Of a stretch of 64,000 nucleotides of DNA, positions 1 through 8,027 are shown in pieces. A program made the translations under genes and the position numbers. The DNA is taken from contig NZ_CP121695.1 of the NCBI RefSeq assembly GCF_029761915.1, forward strand, positions 5,547,501-5,611,500, read 5' to 3'. This DNA is from Bradyrhizobium sp. CB1650 (GTDB lineage Bacteria > Pseudomonadota > Alphaproteobacteria > Rhizobiales > Xanthobacteraceae). Position 1 is the stretch's first letter, and each line of letters starts with the position of its first letter. The notes beneath the pieces are model-generated. The model was not told the origin of the DNA. It searched no databases and worked only from the letters and a program-made list of their open reading frames with translations.

Positions 1-1
1 G

Positions 2-100
2 CCCGCGAAATCGTTCTCCAGCGTGGACGCCCCGATGCTGCAACCCTCGATGGGGCTCGATCCGGACCGCTTCTCGCTGCTGAAGAAGCCGCTGCGGTAG
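2..100 (+). CDS. C-terminal end of an unrecognised protein (partial)
   Basis: An open frame enters from the left edge and ends at a TAG at 98-100, giving 32 residues that end in KKPLR. Almost every codon ends in G or C, as in the real genes of this window, so I read it as the tail of a genuine coding sequence. Too little is present to name a family. It runs in the same direction as the two genes that follow but is separated from them by a dispersed palindrome, so it is probably a separate transcription unit. Confidence 0.5.
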   Translation, partial: PAKSFSSVDAPMLQPSMGLDPDRFSLLKKPLR

Positions 101-130
101 GGACGCGGCGCAGTCTCCGCATACTCAGTT

Positions 131-158
131 GTCATGCCCCGGCTTCGCGGGCGATGAC
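131..158. repeat. Dispersed palindrome, family A (copy 1)
   Basis: GTCAT at 131-135 and ATGAC at 154-158 flank a GC-rich imperfect hairpin with a CTTCGCGG core. The same core occurs near 14101, 36042 and 42316, all between genes. It looks like a short REP-like intergenic element. It follows the stop codon of the partial gene and may act as its transcription end. Confidence 0.6.
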
Positions 159-335
159 ACTGAGCGCGTGGCAAGCGCGCTCCCCAAAGTGCAGGGCACC
201 AGTTTCTCGTCCCCAGGCGTGCGGAACACGCGTCTCGCAGGAGAAAGGCCGAGCCATCGCGCAAGCCTCGTCGACCGGGGGCACGTTGAGCACGGCTTCC
301 GCATCGACTATGTTTGCCGCCCCGATCCGGAAAAC

Positions 336-917
336 ATGCCAATGACAAAGCCCCAACGCTTTCCCGCCCCCGCTCTCGACACCCTGCCCGAGGACATCCG
401 CACGCGTCTGCTCGCCGTGCAGGAGAAGAGCGGCTTCGTGCCGAACGTGTTCCTGACCCTGGCCTATCGCCCCGACGAGTTCCGCGCGTTCTTTGCCTAT
501 CACGACGCACTGATGGAGAAGGACTCCGGCCTCACCAAGGCCGAGCGCGAGATGATCGTGGTGGCGACGTCAGCGGCCAATCAGTGCCAGTATTGCGTGA
601 TCGCGCACGGCGCGATCCTGCGCATCCGTGCCAAGAACCCGGTGATCGCCGACCAGGTCGCTGTGAACTACCGCAAGGCGGACATCACGCCGCGGCAGAA
701 GGCGATGCTCGACTTCGCGATGAAGGTCTCCGCCGATGCGCAGCGGACCTCGGAGGACGATTTCGCCGCGCTTGAAGCCCACGGCTTCAGCGACGACGAC
801 ATCTGGGACATCGCCGCGATCTCCGCCTTCTTCGGACTGTCGAACCGCCTGGCGAATTTCACCGGCATGCGGCCGAACGACGAGTTTTACCTGATGGGAC
901 GCCTGCCCAAACAGTGA
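336..917 (+). CDS. AhpD-like / carboxymuconolactone decarboxylase-family peroxidase-related protein
   Basis: A protein of 193 residues with the helical AhpD/CMD fold signature. The CxxC pair and following His (C84, C87, H91 in CQYCVIAH), preceded by an acidic KAERE segment near residue 70, match the alkylhydroperoxidase redox centre. Related proteins reduce peroxides with the CxxC thiols, and many are annotated as peroxidase-related enzymes. The frame is open upstream to 129, but that stretch covers a dispersed palindrome and has no family similarity, so I start at the ATG at 336, with a second ATG at 342 as alternative. The mgtC-like gene follows after 10 bases and may be co-transcribed. The physiological substrate cannot be read from the sequence. 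Confidence 0.85.
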   Translation: MPMTKPQRFPAPALDTLPEDIRTRLLAVQEKSGFVPNVFLTLAYRPDEFRAFFAYHDALMEKDSGLTKAEREMIVVATSAANQCQYCVIAHGAILRIRAKNPVIADQVAVNYRKADITPRQKAMLDFAMKVSADAQRTSEDDFAALEAHGFSDDDIWDIAAISAFFGLSNRLANFTGMRPNDEFYLMGRLPKQ

Positions 918-927
918 TCGACGCGCA

Positions 928-1407
928 ATGACCGATTTCGACTGGTCCGAGATCCTCCTGCGCCTCGGCGTTGCGGCGCTTGCAGGCGGCGTGATCGGGC
1001 TGGATCGCGACCTGCACGGCAAGCCGATCGGACCGAAGACGCTGGGCATCGTCAGCCTCGCCACCGCGACGGTCGTGCTGCTGACCGTGCAGTTCGCGGA
1101 GCCAGGCAAGATCTCCGACGCAGCAAGCCGTGTCATCCAGGGCATCCTCACCGGCATCGGCTTTCTCGGCGCCGGCGTGATCGTGCGCGAAAGCCACCGC
1201 TTCCGCGTCCGCGGCTTGACGAGCGCGGCCTGCGCTTTCCTTGCCGCCTGCCTCGGCATCGCCTGCGGCGCCGGACAATGGAAGATCGTCCTGATCGCGC
1301 TGGCGCTCGCCCTCATTCTGCTCACGGTCGGCCGTCCCGTCGAGCGTTGGCTGCACCGCCTCTTCGGTGGCGAGGATGAGGCGCGTGACGGCGATGAGCC
1401 GCACTGA
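928..1407 (+). CDS. MgtC/SapB-family membrane protein
   Basis: A 159-residue hydrophobic protein with the MgtC/SapB hallmark: an N-terminal helix followed by a glycine-rich GGVIGLDRD segment near residue 25, then GxGFLGAGVI near residue 78. About four transmembrane helices are visible and the tail is short, cytoplasmic and acidic. It lacks the long C-terminal ACT-like domain of Salmonella MgtC, so it matches the short SapB/YhiD form. Family members are linked to growth at low Mg2+ and to membrane potential; some act on F1Fo ATPase. It starts 10 bases after the peroxidase-like gene on the same strand. No Mg2+ leader or riboswitch is visible upstream. Confidence 0.85.
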   Translation: MTDFDWSEILLRLGVAALAGGVIGLDRDLHGKPIGPKTLGIVSLATATVVLLTVQFAEPGKISDAASRVIQGILTGIGFLGAGVIVRESHRFRVRGLTSAACAFLAACLGIACGAGQWKIVLIALALALILLTVGRPVERWLHRLFGGEDEARDGDEPH

Positions 1408-1461
1408 TCAAGCGCCAACCGGATCAGATCGATGAGTCAGGCCTGCTGCAGATCGTCCTGA

Positions 1462-3165
1462 TCAAGTGCTGCCGCGCCCGACCCGTGCCTCGCCTGCCCT
1501 CGTGACAACGTAGTCCGGCATGGACCGGTCGGGATAAAGCTGCGCCCAAGCGGCGGCCACATCGCTCTCGATCGATGCGCGATGCGGGCTGTCGCGGCGA
1601 ATGGCGAGGCCGTAATTGAAGGCGCCGGCGATCACGACGTAGCGCTCGTAGAGACGAGGATCGGACAGCATTTTGGATCGCAGTCCGGTGTAGTCGCCGT
1701 GCGGAAACCAGATGATGTCGGGCTTGAAGCCGAGCAGATAGTCCATGCTCAGGCCGCTGCGGCCGATATGGGTGTCGTTGAGGCCGACCAGATCGACGAT
1801 CGCGACATGCGGCGCCACACTTCCGATGTAACCGATCTCGGAGGCGGCAACGACGGCCCCCGCGGGCAATCGCGACACGATGCGGTCGCCGATCTGCTGC
1901 ACGACAGCGAACCACGACTTCTCCGGCAGGGGCGCCGCCGCGCGATGGTCGAGCCGGGGCGCGGCGACCGCCTGAGGCGCAAGCGCCGCGAGGTTGAGGC
2001 GGACGATGCCGGTCTGCAAGGCGAGCACGCCGAGGAGCGCAGCGAAGCCGCCCGCGATGCCACGCGCCAGCGGCCGACCGAGATCGGACCAATTCACTCC
2101 GCGTGCGAGCATTGCGTCGAGCGACAGCAGGCCCGGGATAACGACATAGGGCAGGAACGGAATGAAGAAACGGCCATCCCAGCCCATGATCTGGCGCACC
2201 GTGAGCAGGTAGCAAACCGTCAGGCCGGCCGGCATCGCGAGCACCAGCATCGGCGGGCGGATGCCGTGGCGCATGCCGATGACCAGGGCCGCGATGAAGG
2301 GAACGGCGCAGGACAGCGCCACGGCGAGATAGCGGACCGCGCTTTCGGGATTGAGAAAGCCGTCATAGCCGTGCGCCGATTTCGCGTAGAAGCTCAGTGG
2401 CAGCGCTGAGCCGTAATAGAACTGAGCAAGGGCCAGAGCAGCCATCAGGAGCAGAAGCGGAAGCACGAAGAGATAGACGAAATCGCGCCAGCGCTTCGTC
2501 GGTGCTTGTGCCGCGAAGACGAGGAGCGGCACGCCGAGCGCGCAGATGCCGTTTTCCGGCCGCGTCAGGACGGCTGCAAACGACACCAGGCCCGAGACGA
2601 TCGCGGTGCCGGTTGACGGCACTTTGGCGTATCTCATGGCGGCCAGCATGACCGCGGCGTTGAGCAGCAGCGACAGCATCGTGTCCATCCCGGTCATGAG
2701 CTGCGCCGCGAAGGCCGGATGAAGCAGCAGCGGCAGCCCGACAGCGCCCATGGCCGCCGCTTGGTTGGACAGCGGCGGGCTTTGCGCCTCGCGCGCGACG
2801 GCGCGGCCCATCACTGCGATCGCCATCCCTCCGCCAAGCCAGGACGCAAGCTGCAGCGCGGTGGCAGCCGACAACGGCAGCGTGAACAGCGGCAGCAGCA
2901 CGAACAGCCAGAGCTGGCTCGTCAATCCGTAGGTCGGCGCACCACCTTCGTTCCAGACGACGCCCAGCCCGCTCAGCACATGCGTGCCGTAGCGGTGAAA
3001 CATGTAGGCATCGTCGAAGGTCAGCGGCCCGCGGCATACGAACCAGAGCAGCCACACCGTGACCGTCGCGCCGAGCAGGATGCTGCCCAGAAATGGGACG
3101 GCACGAGCCCTGGCTTTGCTCCGCCCGTGCGCCGGCAAAGGCCCTGCTGATACCTCATGCGCCAT
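1462..3165 (-). CDS. Polytopic membrane protein, probable GT-C glycosyltransferase
   Basis: About 567 residues with around ten hydrophobic helices and a soluble C-terminal third. Just after the first helix is an FDDAYMFHRYG segment, the acidic pair in the first periplasmic loop that is typical of lipid-linked-sugar-dependent GT-C transferases such as mycobacterial arabinofuranosyltransferases. By family logic it would move a sugar from a polyprenyl carrier onto an envelope acceptor; donor and acceptor are unknown. I start at the ATG at 3165; an in-frame GTG at 3189 would add eight residues. It is convergent with the mgtC-like gene and follows the ParB-like gene on the same strand. Confidence 0.7.
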   Translation of the reverse strand: MAHEVSAGPLPAHGRSKARARAVPFLGSILLGATVTVWLLWFVCRGPLTFDDAYMFHRYGTHVLSGLGVVWNEGGAPTYGLTSQLWLFVLLPLFTLPLSAATALQLASWLGGGMAIAVMGRAVAREAQSPPLSNQAAAMGAVGLPLLLHPAFAAQLMTGMDTMLSLLLNAAVMLAAMRYAKVPSTGTAIVSGLVSFAAVLTRPENGICALGVPLLVFAAQAPTKRWRDFVYLFVLPLLLLMAALALAQFYYGSALPLSFYAKSAHGYDGFLNPESAVRYLAVALSCAVPFIAALVIGMRHGIRPPMLVLAMPAGLTVCYLLTVRQIMGWDGRFFIPFLPYVVIPGLLSLDAMLARGVNWSDLGRPLARGIAGGFAALLGVLALQTGIVRLNLAALAPQAVAAPRLDHRAAAPLPEKSWFAVVQQIGDRIVSRLPAGAVVAASEIGYIGSVAPHVAIVDLVGLNDTHIGRSGLSMDYLLGFKPDIIWFPHGDYTGLRSKMLSDPRLYERYVVIAGAFNYGLAIRRDSPHRASIESDVAAAWAQLYPDRSMPDYVVTRAGEARVGRGST

Positions 3166-3252
3166 GCCGCGAGCTTGTAGGACAGACACATTGAGAAACA
3201 GTTGCAGGGACTGGCTAAACTTCCATTTGGTTGCGCAGGTTTGCGGCGACCG

Positions 3253-3876
3253 CTAGTCGTCCGACGCCGGCCCGCACCAGCCGGGCAGATAGATCGCGTC
3301 CTTGCTCTTGGCCGCGACCATGGCCTTCTCGAGCGCCTTGTCGAAATCGGCATCCACCGCCTTGCGCGACAGTTTTCGGCGCAAATAGTCTGCCCACAAG
3401 AATTCGGAGAACGGCGTGGTGTCCTTGGCGAAACCGCCCATGCGGCGAATCTCGCCGGCGAGGCTGCGGAACGGATCGTCCTTGAGGTCGGCGACCGACT
3501 TCGGCAGATCGCGGAACGGCCGCCGCTCGCCCTTGGCATCGTAGGGGTAGACCCAGCGCTTGTTGTCCATCACGCCCCAGAACGCATCGCGCTCGACCAT
3601 CCTGAGATCGCCGACGACCGTCACCAGCACATCCTTGATGCCCTCGTCGTGCAGGGCGCGGCCGAGATGGTGGTGGTCGATGACGTAGTAGCGCTCGTCC
3701 GGCCCATAGACCACGGGGATCATGTGCTTGCCGAGGAGATCGGACTGCTTCTTCTTGTCGTGCTCTCGCCAGCGCTTGCGCTTCTCTTTGACCTCGCGCA
3801 TGCCGACCGTCATCTGCGTCGGCCGCAGCGACAGGATCGACACCGGATGCACTCTCGGCTCGCGCGTGTTGGTCAT
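3253..3876 (-). CDS. ParB-like nuclease-domain protein (ParBc_2 type)
   Basis: A 207-residue protein resembling the family described as putative ParB-like nuclease. It has an N-terminal segment on set points (VHPVSILSLRPTQM), a lysine/arginine-rich stretch (residues about 30-45), then YYVIDHHHLGRAL, the ParB box-like part with a triple His, and a C-terminal ending LPGWCGP. It lacks the helix-turn-helix of true ParB partition proteins and no parA is near, so chromosome segregation is unlikely. The biochemical role is unknown. It stands 87 bases upstream of the glycosyltransferase start on the same strand and may be co-transcribed with it. Confidence 0.75.
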   Translation of the reverse strand: MTNTREPRVHPVSILSLRPTQMTVGMREVKEKRKRWREHDKKKQSDLLGKHMIPVVYGPDERYYVIDHHHLGRALHDEGIKDVLVTVVGDLRMVERDAFWGVMDNKRWVYPYDAKGERRPFRDLPKSVADLKDDPFRSLAGEIRRMGGFAKDTTPFSEFLWADYLRRKLSRKAVDADFDKALEKAMVAAKSKDAIYLPGWCGPASDD

Positions 3877-4182
3877 GATCGAAAGCCCCCTCGGATGGTT
3901 GCAATTGGCAGTTTGGGATTGGCCGGACTATGCCATGGGCCTCGCGGCGACAAAATGCGTTGGGCCTGCGCACAGGGATCACAACCATGTTCACGGCAGG
4001 TTGTTGCAATGCAACGATGCACCCACCGCGAGGGGAGGACGATGGGTTCCGCGATATATTCGAAAGACCTATGAAAGATAATGCGAAAGCACAATTGCGC
4101 GTGCGCGTGGAGAAGATTTTCTGCAACGCTTGGAGCCCTTGTGCTATCTAAAATCGCTGCTTTGGAGTGATCCCCCCGCGCC
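3877..4182. other. Intergenic region, no gene supported
   Basis: A divergent spacer of about 300 bases between the ParB-like gene (minus) and the small membrane protein gene (plus). It is less GC-rich than its surroundings around 4050-4110, as expected for promoters. Short open frames exist on both strands but their codon use is unlike the flanking genes. No convincing -35/-10 pair or operator could be picked out. Confidence 0.5.
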
Positions 4183-4527
4183 ATGAAAACCCAGCGGCCC
4201 ATAAGCTCGGACGAGGAGCATCAGGTGCTCCAGTTCAGGCCGCGCATCTCGTCCTCCCCGTCGGTCCGGCAGGGTAACGGGACGGTCCGGCCACTGCATG
4301 CGGCGACCCCCGAACCGCTCGACCTGTCGCGTTACGAACAGCCCCGCGAGGAGCCGGACGACTTCCGCCATCGCATGCTCGCCAACATCGCGGCGCTCGC
4401 CTTCACGATCGCGCTGACCGCGATCGGTATCTGGCTCGCGGTGAGCATCGCCGACCTGCGCCGGACCCAGGATTGCGTGCTGATGGGCCGGCGCGACTGC
4501 GTCAAGATCACGACGCCGCATATTTAG
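4183..4527 (+). CDS. Small single-pass membrane protein of unknown function
   Basis: A 114-residue protein with a hydrophilic N-terminal half, one clear transmembrane helix (about residues 67-90, ANIAALAFTIALTAIGIWLA) and a short tail with two cysteines (CVLMGRRDC). It has no recognisable domain. The ATG at 4183 is the first in frame. I have the impression that similar proteins occur at this place in other Bradyrhizobium genomes, but that is recollection and not evidence from the sequence. The acpXL operon begins 224 bases downstream on the same strand. Confidence 0.6.
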   Translation: MKTQRPISSDEEHQVLQFRPRISSSPSVRQGNGTVRPLHAATPEPLDLSRYEQPREEPDDFRHRMLANIAALAFTIALTAIGIWLAVSIADLRRTQDCVLMGRRDCVKITTPHI

Positions 4528-4751
4528 GCGGCCGCGTCCCGGTCCGCCCCCGTTTCGGCCCTCTATGACCGGCATCCCCAGGCGGGCCCCTCGGCCCTGT
4601 CCGGCTCCATTGAACTCAGGGCGGCGCTCCGATATACGGGCAATCGACCCGGCCAGAGGGGGTTTGAGGGCATCATCTGGGGCGCGATGCCTGCCCACCG
4701 TGCCACCCTGGAAAATCTGACAAATACCAACAATATATCAAAGGCTTAGTG

Positions 4752-5039
4752 ATGTCCTCCACATTCGATCAGGTCGCCACGATCATCGCTGAAACCTGCG
4801 ACATCCCGCGCGACACGATCACGCCGGATAGCCATGCCATCGATGACCTCGGCATCGACAGCCTCGATTTCCTGGACATCGCGTTCGCGATCGACAAGCA
4901 GTTCGGCATCAAGCTGCCGCTGGAAAAGTGGACCCAGGAAGTCAACGACGGCAAAGCGACCACCGAGCAGTATTTCGTGCTGAAAAACCTGTGCGCGCGC
5001 ATCGACGAGCTGGTTGCGGCCAAGGGCGCGAGCGCCTAA
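4752..5039 (+). CDS. acpXL: Acyl carrier protein for very-long-chain fatty acids (AcpXL)
   Basis: A 95-residue acidic carrier protein with the phosphopantetheine site DSLD (Ser 37) in the setting [18 protein letters not shown]. The lysine/tryptophan-containing stretch [13 protein letters not shown] and C-terminal [11 protein letters not shown] are typical of AcpXL rather than of the housekeeping AcpP. In rhizobia AcpXL carries the 26-30-carbon chain that LpxXL places on lipid A. The ATG at 4752 is preferred; a GTG directly before it at 4749 is possible. It is the first gene of a tight five-gene operon whose other members make and transfer the long acyl chain. Confidence 0.93.
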   Translation: MSSTFDQVATIIAETCDIPRDTITPDSHAIDDLGIDSLDFLDIAFAIDKQFGIKLPLEKWTQEVNDGKATTEQYFVLKNLCARIDELVAAKGASA

Positions 5040-5049
5040 TCGCGCGGTC

Positions 5050-5520
5050 ATGCAACTCGAATACTTCCACATGATCGATCGCATCGTCGACCTCAACGTC
5101 GACGAGAGGCGGATCGTCGTCGAAGCCCTGGTGCCGAATGCAAGCACCATCTTCGAGGGGCACTTTCCGGGCTATCCGCTGATGCCCGGCGTGCTCCTGA
5201 TCGAATCGATGGCGCAGGCCTCCGGCTGGCTGCAGCTCGGCGTGCTGAAGTTCGAGCGCATGCCGATCCTCGCCGCCGTCAAGGAGGCCAAGGTCCGCGG
5301 CTCGGTCTTCCCTGGCGATCTCATGAGCATCGAGGCGATCCTGACCCATCAGGGCTCGGGCTATGCGGTGACCGAGGCCAAGATCAGGGTCGGCGGCAAG
5401 CTGCGCGCGAATTCGACGCTCACCTTCACGCAGATACCCTTCCCCAACGCGGATATGCGCGGACACATGGACGCGATTGCCAAGCGCGTCGGATTTCCGC
5501 AACAGGCCGTTTTGCCATGA
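5050..5520 (+). CDS. 3-hydroxyacyl-ACP dehydratase, FabZ-like, of the VLCFA locus
   Basis: A 156-residue hotdog-fold dehydratase. The FabZ centre is intact: GHFPGYPLMPGVL with catalytic His 38 and LIESMAQA with catalytic Glu 52. It would dehydrate 3-hydroxyacyl-AcpXL in each elongation round. I choose the ATG at 5050, ten bases after the acpXL stop; the open frame upstream lies inside acpXL. Its stop codon overlaps the start of the next gene by four bases (ATGA at 5517), which points to translational coupling. It corresponds by position to the fabZ-type gene of the rhizobial acpXL cluster. Confidence 0.9.
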   Translation: MQLEYFHMIDRIVDLNVDERRIVVEALVPNASTIFEGHFPGYPLMPGVLLIESMAQASGWLQLGVLKFERMPILAAVKEAKVRGSVFPGDLMSIEAILTHQGSGYAVTEAKIRVGGKLRANSTLTFTQIPFPNADMRGHMDAIAKRVGFPQQAVLP

Positions 5521-6725
5521 CTGAAACTCCCGCTTCGAAACCCGGCCAGACCGAGGTCTGGATCACCGGCATTGGACTCGCCACTTCGCTCGGCGAAGGG
5601 CTCGACGCCAACTGGGCCGCGCTCGGAGAGCGGCGCATCAATGTCGACGAGACGGGGTTTGCGCCCTGCGTCGTGCATCCGCTGATGCCGGTCAGCTTCG
5701 ACAGCCAGATCCCGAAGAAGGGCGACCAGCGCCAGATGGAAGCCTGGCAGCGCATCGGCACCTATGCCGCGGGGCTGGCGCTGGATTCTGCCGGGATCAA
5801 GGGCAACAAGGACATTCTGTCCAAGATCGACATGGTGATCGCCGCCGGCGGCGGCGAGCGCGATCTCAACGTCGACTCCGGCGTGCTCACGGCCGAGGCC
5901 AAGGGTGCCAATGCGCCCGGCTTCCTCAACGAGCGGCTGATGAGCGACCTCAGGCCGACGCTGTTCCTGGCCCAGCTCTCCAACCTGCTCGCCGGCAACA
6001 TCGCGATCGTGCACGGTCTGGGCGGTACCTCGCGCACCTTCATGGGCGAAGAGGTGGCGGGCGCGGATGCCGCGCGCATCGCGCTGGCGCGGATCGCCTC
6101 GGGCGAGAGCGATATTGCGCTGGTCGGCGGCTCGCATAATGGCGAGCGCAAGGACCTGCTGGTCCTCTACGAATTCGGCGACTTCAACCTGAAGGACAAG
6201 TTCGCGCCGGTCTGGGCGCGCAAGGACCACGCCGGCTTCGCGCTCGGCTCGGCCGGCGCGTTCCTGGTGCTGGAGTCCAGGGCTCACGCCGAGGCGCGCG
6301 GCGCCAAGCCGTTTGCAAAGCTCACGAGCGTCGTCGCCGATCTCGCCAAGCGCAAGCAGCCGGGCGACATGGCGGCCACCCTGGAGACGCTGTGGGCGAA
6401 GCTGCCGAGGCGCCAGGGCAAGGGCGCGATCATCACCGGCGCCACCGGCGCGGAGCCGGCGACGTCGGAGGAGCGGAGCTTCCTGCAGGGCCACACCGAC
6501 TTCCCGGTGCGCGCGACCGGCACGATGTTCGGCCACACCATGGAAACGCAATTCCCGCTCGGGATTGCGCTCGCCGCGCTGTCGATCTCGCGCGGAGCGC
6601 TGTTCCCGCCGAACGATTCCACCGGGACCGAGATTGACATGCAGGGGGCCCCCACCCAGATCGTGGTGGTGGGAGCCGGACACTGGCGCGGCGAAGGCAT
6701 GGCGCTGGTAGAGGCGGTCGACTAG
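5517..6725 (+). CDS. Ketosynthase-like protein lacking the catalytic Cys (chain-length-factor-like FabF2)
   Basis: A 402-residue protein with a thiolase/KAS II fold. Aligned by eye with the next gene, the TACASG nucleophile motif is replaced by the segment SRTFMGEEVAG (residues 172-182), so the active Cys falls on Glu. The first catalytic His (NAHGTST) is replaced by GATGAEPAT, and the active-site Lys before the second His is a Gly. Only the second His (H340, GHTMET) remains. It therefore cannot be a standard condensing enzyme. By analogy with KS-beta/chain-length factors it may form a heterodimer with the downstream FabF and help set chain length. Co-translated with the dehydratase (four-base overlap). 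Confidence 0.85.
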   Translation: MTETPASKPGQTEVWITGIGLATSLGEGLDANWAALGERRINVDETGFAPCVVHPLMPVSFDSQIPKKGDQRQMEAWQRIGTYAAGLALDSAGIKGNKDILSKIDMVIAAGGGERDLNVDSGVLTAEAKGANAPGFLNERLMSDLRPTLFLAQLSNLLAGNIAIVHGLGGTSRTFMGEEVAGADAARIALARIASGESDIALVGGSHNGERKDLLVLYEFGDFNLKDKFAPVWARKDHAGFALGSAGAFLVLESRAHAEARGAKPFAKLTSVVADLAKRKQPGDMAATLETLWAKLPRRQGKGAIITGATGAEPATSEERSFLQGHTDFPVRATGTMFGHTMETQFPLGIALAALSISRGALFPPNDSTGTEIDMQGAPTQIVVVGAGHWRGEGMALVEAVD

Positions 6726-6741
6726 CTCAAAGCGGGGAAAC

Positions 6742-8019
6742 ATGACTGCACCACGCGACAAATTCGGACGTCCCGTCGTCGTCGTCACCGGCATGGGCAT
6801 CATGACCTCGCTCGGCGCCGGCAAGGCCGACAACTGGTCGAAGCTCGTCGCCGGCGAATCCGGCATCCGCACCATCACGCGTTTTCCGATCGACGGCCTG
6901 AAGACCACGATGGCCGGCACGGTCGATTTCGTCAGCGCCGATCCGTTCTCCTCCACCGCCCTCTCCGAGCGGATGGCGGAGATCGTCACGGAGGAAGCGC
7001 TGGGCCAGGCCGGCATCGGCGCCAAGGGCGATTTCCCGGGCCCCCTCTTCCTCGCAGTTGCTCCGGTCGAGGTCGAGTGGCCGCAGCGCCGCGAGCTCGG
7101 CCGCGACGTCGGCAAGACTGACATCAACTACGACGATCTGCTGCGCATCTCCGGCGGCGGCAAATATGGCGCTTATCATCATCGTTTCATGTTCGGCTCG
7201 GTGGCCGCCTACCTCGCCGAGACCTTCGGCACCAAGGGTTCGCCGATCTCACTGTCGACGGCCTGTGCCTCGGGTGCGACCTCGATCCAGCTCGGCGTCG
7301 AGGCGATCCGCCGTGGCGAGACCGACGCCGCGCTTTGCGTGGCGACCGACGGCACGGTGAATCCGGAAGCATTGGTGCGCTTCTCGCTGCTCTCGGCGCT
7401 GTCGACCCAGAACGAGCCGCCGCAGGCAGCCTCCCGCCCCTTCTCCAAGAACCGCGACGGCTTCGTCATGGCCGAAGGCGCCGGCGCGCTGGTGCTGGAG
7501 AGCTATGAAGCCGCAACCGCGCGCGGCGCAAAGATCCTCGGCGTGCTCGCCGGCTGCGGCGAGCTCACCGATTCCTTCCATCGCACCCGATCCTCGCCGG
7601 ACGGCAAGCCGATCATCGGCTGCATGAAGAAGACGCTGGCCGATGCCGGCATGGAGCCGGACCAGATCGACCACATCAACGCCCACGGCACCTCGACGCC
7701 CGAAAACGACAAGATGGAGTACAATACGACGTCGGCCGTGTTCGGCGAGCTCGTGCAGAAGATCCCGGTGACTTCCAACAAGTCGATGGTCGGCCACACC
7801 ATCTCGGCGGCCGGCGCGGTCGAGGCGATCTTCTCGCTGCTCACGCTCGAGCATCAGCGGATTCCGCCGACGATCAACTACGACAATCCGGATCCCACGA
7901 TCCTGTTCAACGTCGTCGGCAATAAGGCGCGCGACGCCCGCGTCACCGCGGTGATGTCGAACTCGTTCGGCTTCGGCGGCCAGAACGCCTCGCTGATCCT
8001 GACCCGCGAACCGGCCTGA
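6742..8019 (+). CDS. Beta-ketoacyl-ACP synthase II-type, FabF1 of the VLCFA locus
   Basis: A 425-residue KAS II protein with the full catalytic set: Cys 175 in STACASGATS, His 315 in NAHGTSTPEND, Lys 347 and His 352 in NKSMVGHTISAAG, and the glycine-rich end NSFGFGGQNASL. It would perform the Claisen condensations that extend acyl-AcpXL toward C26-C30. It begins 16 bases after the Cys-less paralogue with a GGGG-type ribosome binding site just upstream. The adjacency of a complete and an incomplete ketosynthase is the same logic as type II polyketide KS-alpha/KS-beta pairs; heterodimer formation here is inference. Confidence 0.92.
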   Translation: MTAPRDKFGRPVVVVTGMGIMTSLGAGKADNWSKLVAGESGIRTITRFPIDGLKTTMAGTVDFVSADPFSSTALSERMAEIVTEEALGQAGIGAKGDFPGPLFLAVAPVEVEWPQRRELGRDVGKTDINYDDLLRISGGGKYGAYHHRFMFGSVAAYLAETFGTKGSPISLSTACASGATSIQLGVEAIRRGETDAALCVATDGTVNPEALVRFSLLSALSTQNEPPQAASRPFSKNRDGFVMAEGAGALVLESYEAATARGAKILGVLAGCGELTDSFHRTRSSPDGKPIIGCMKKTLADAGMEPDQIDHINAHGTSTPENDKMEYNTTSAVFGELVQKIPVTSNKSMVGHTISAAGAVEAIFSLLTLEHQRIPPTINYDNPDPTILFNVVGNKARDARVTAVMSNSFGFGGQNASLILTREPA

Positions 8020-8027
8020 CCGGACGC

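Noticed and set aside
129..335. N-terminal extension of the AhpD-like protein to an upstream start.
   Set aside because: It covers a dispersed palindrome and lacks family similarity; the ATG at 336 gives the usual length.
5361..7127. A long minus-strand open frame across the two ketosynthase genes.
   Set aside because: Antisense to three genes with intact motifs and coupled starts; it is a shadow of high third-position GC.
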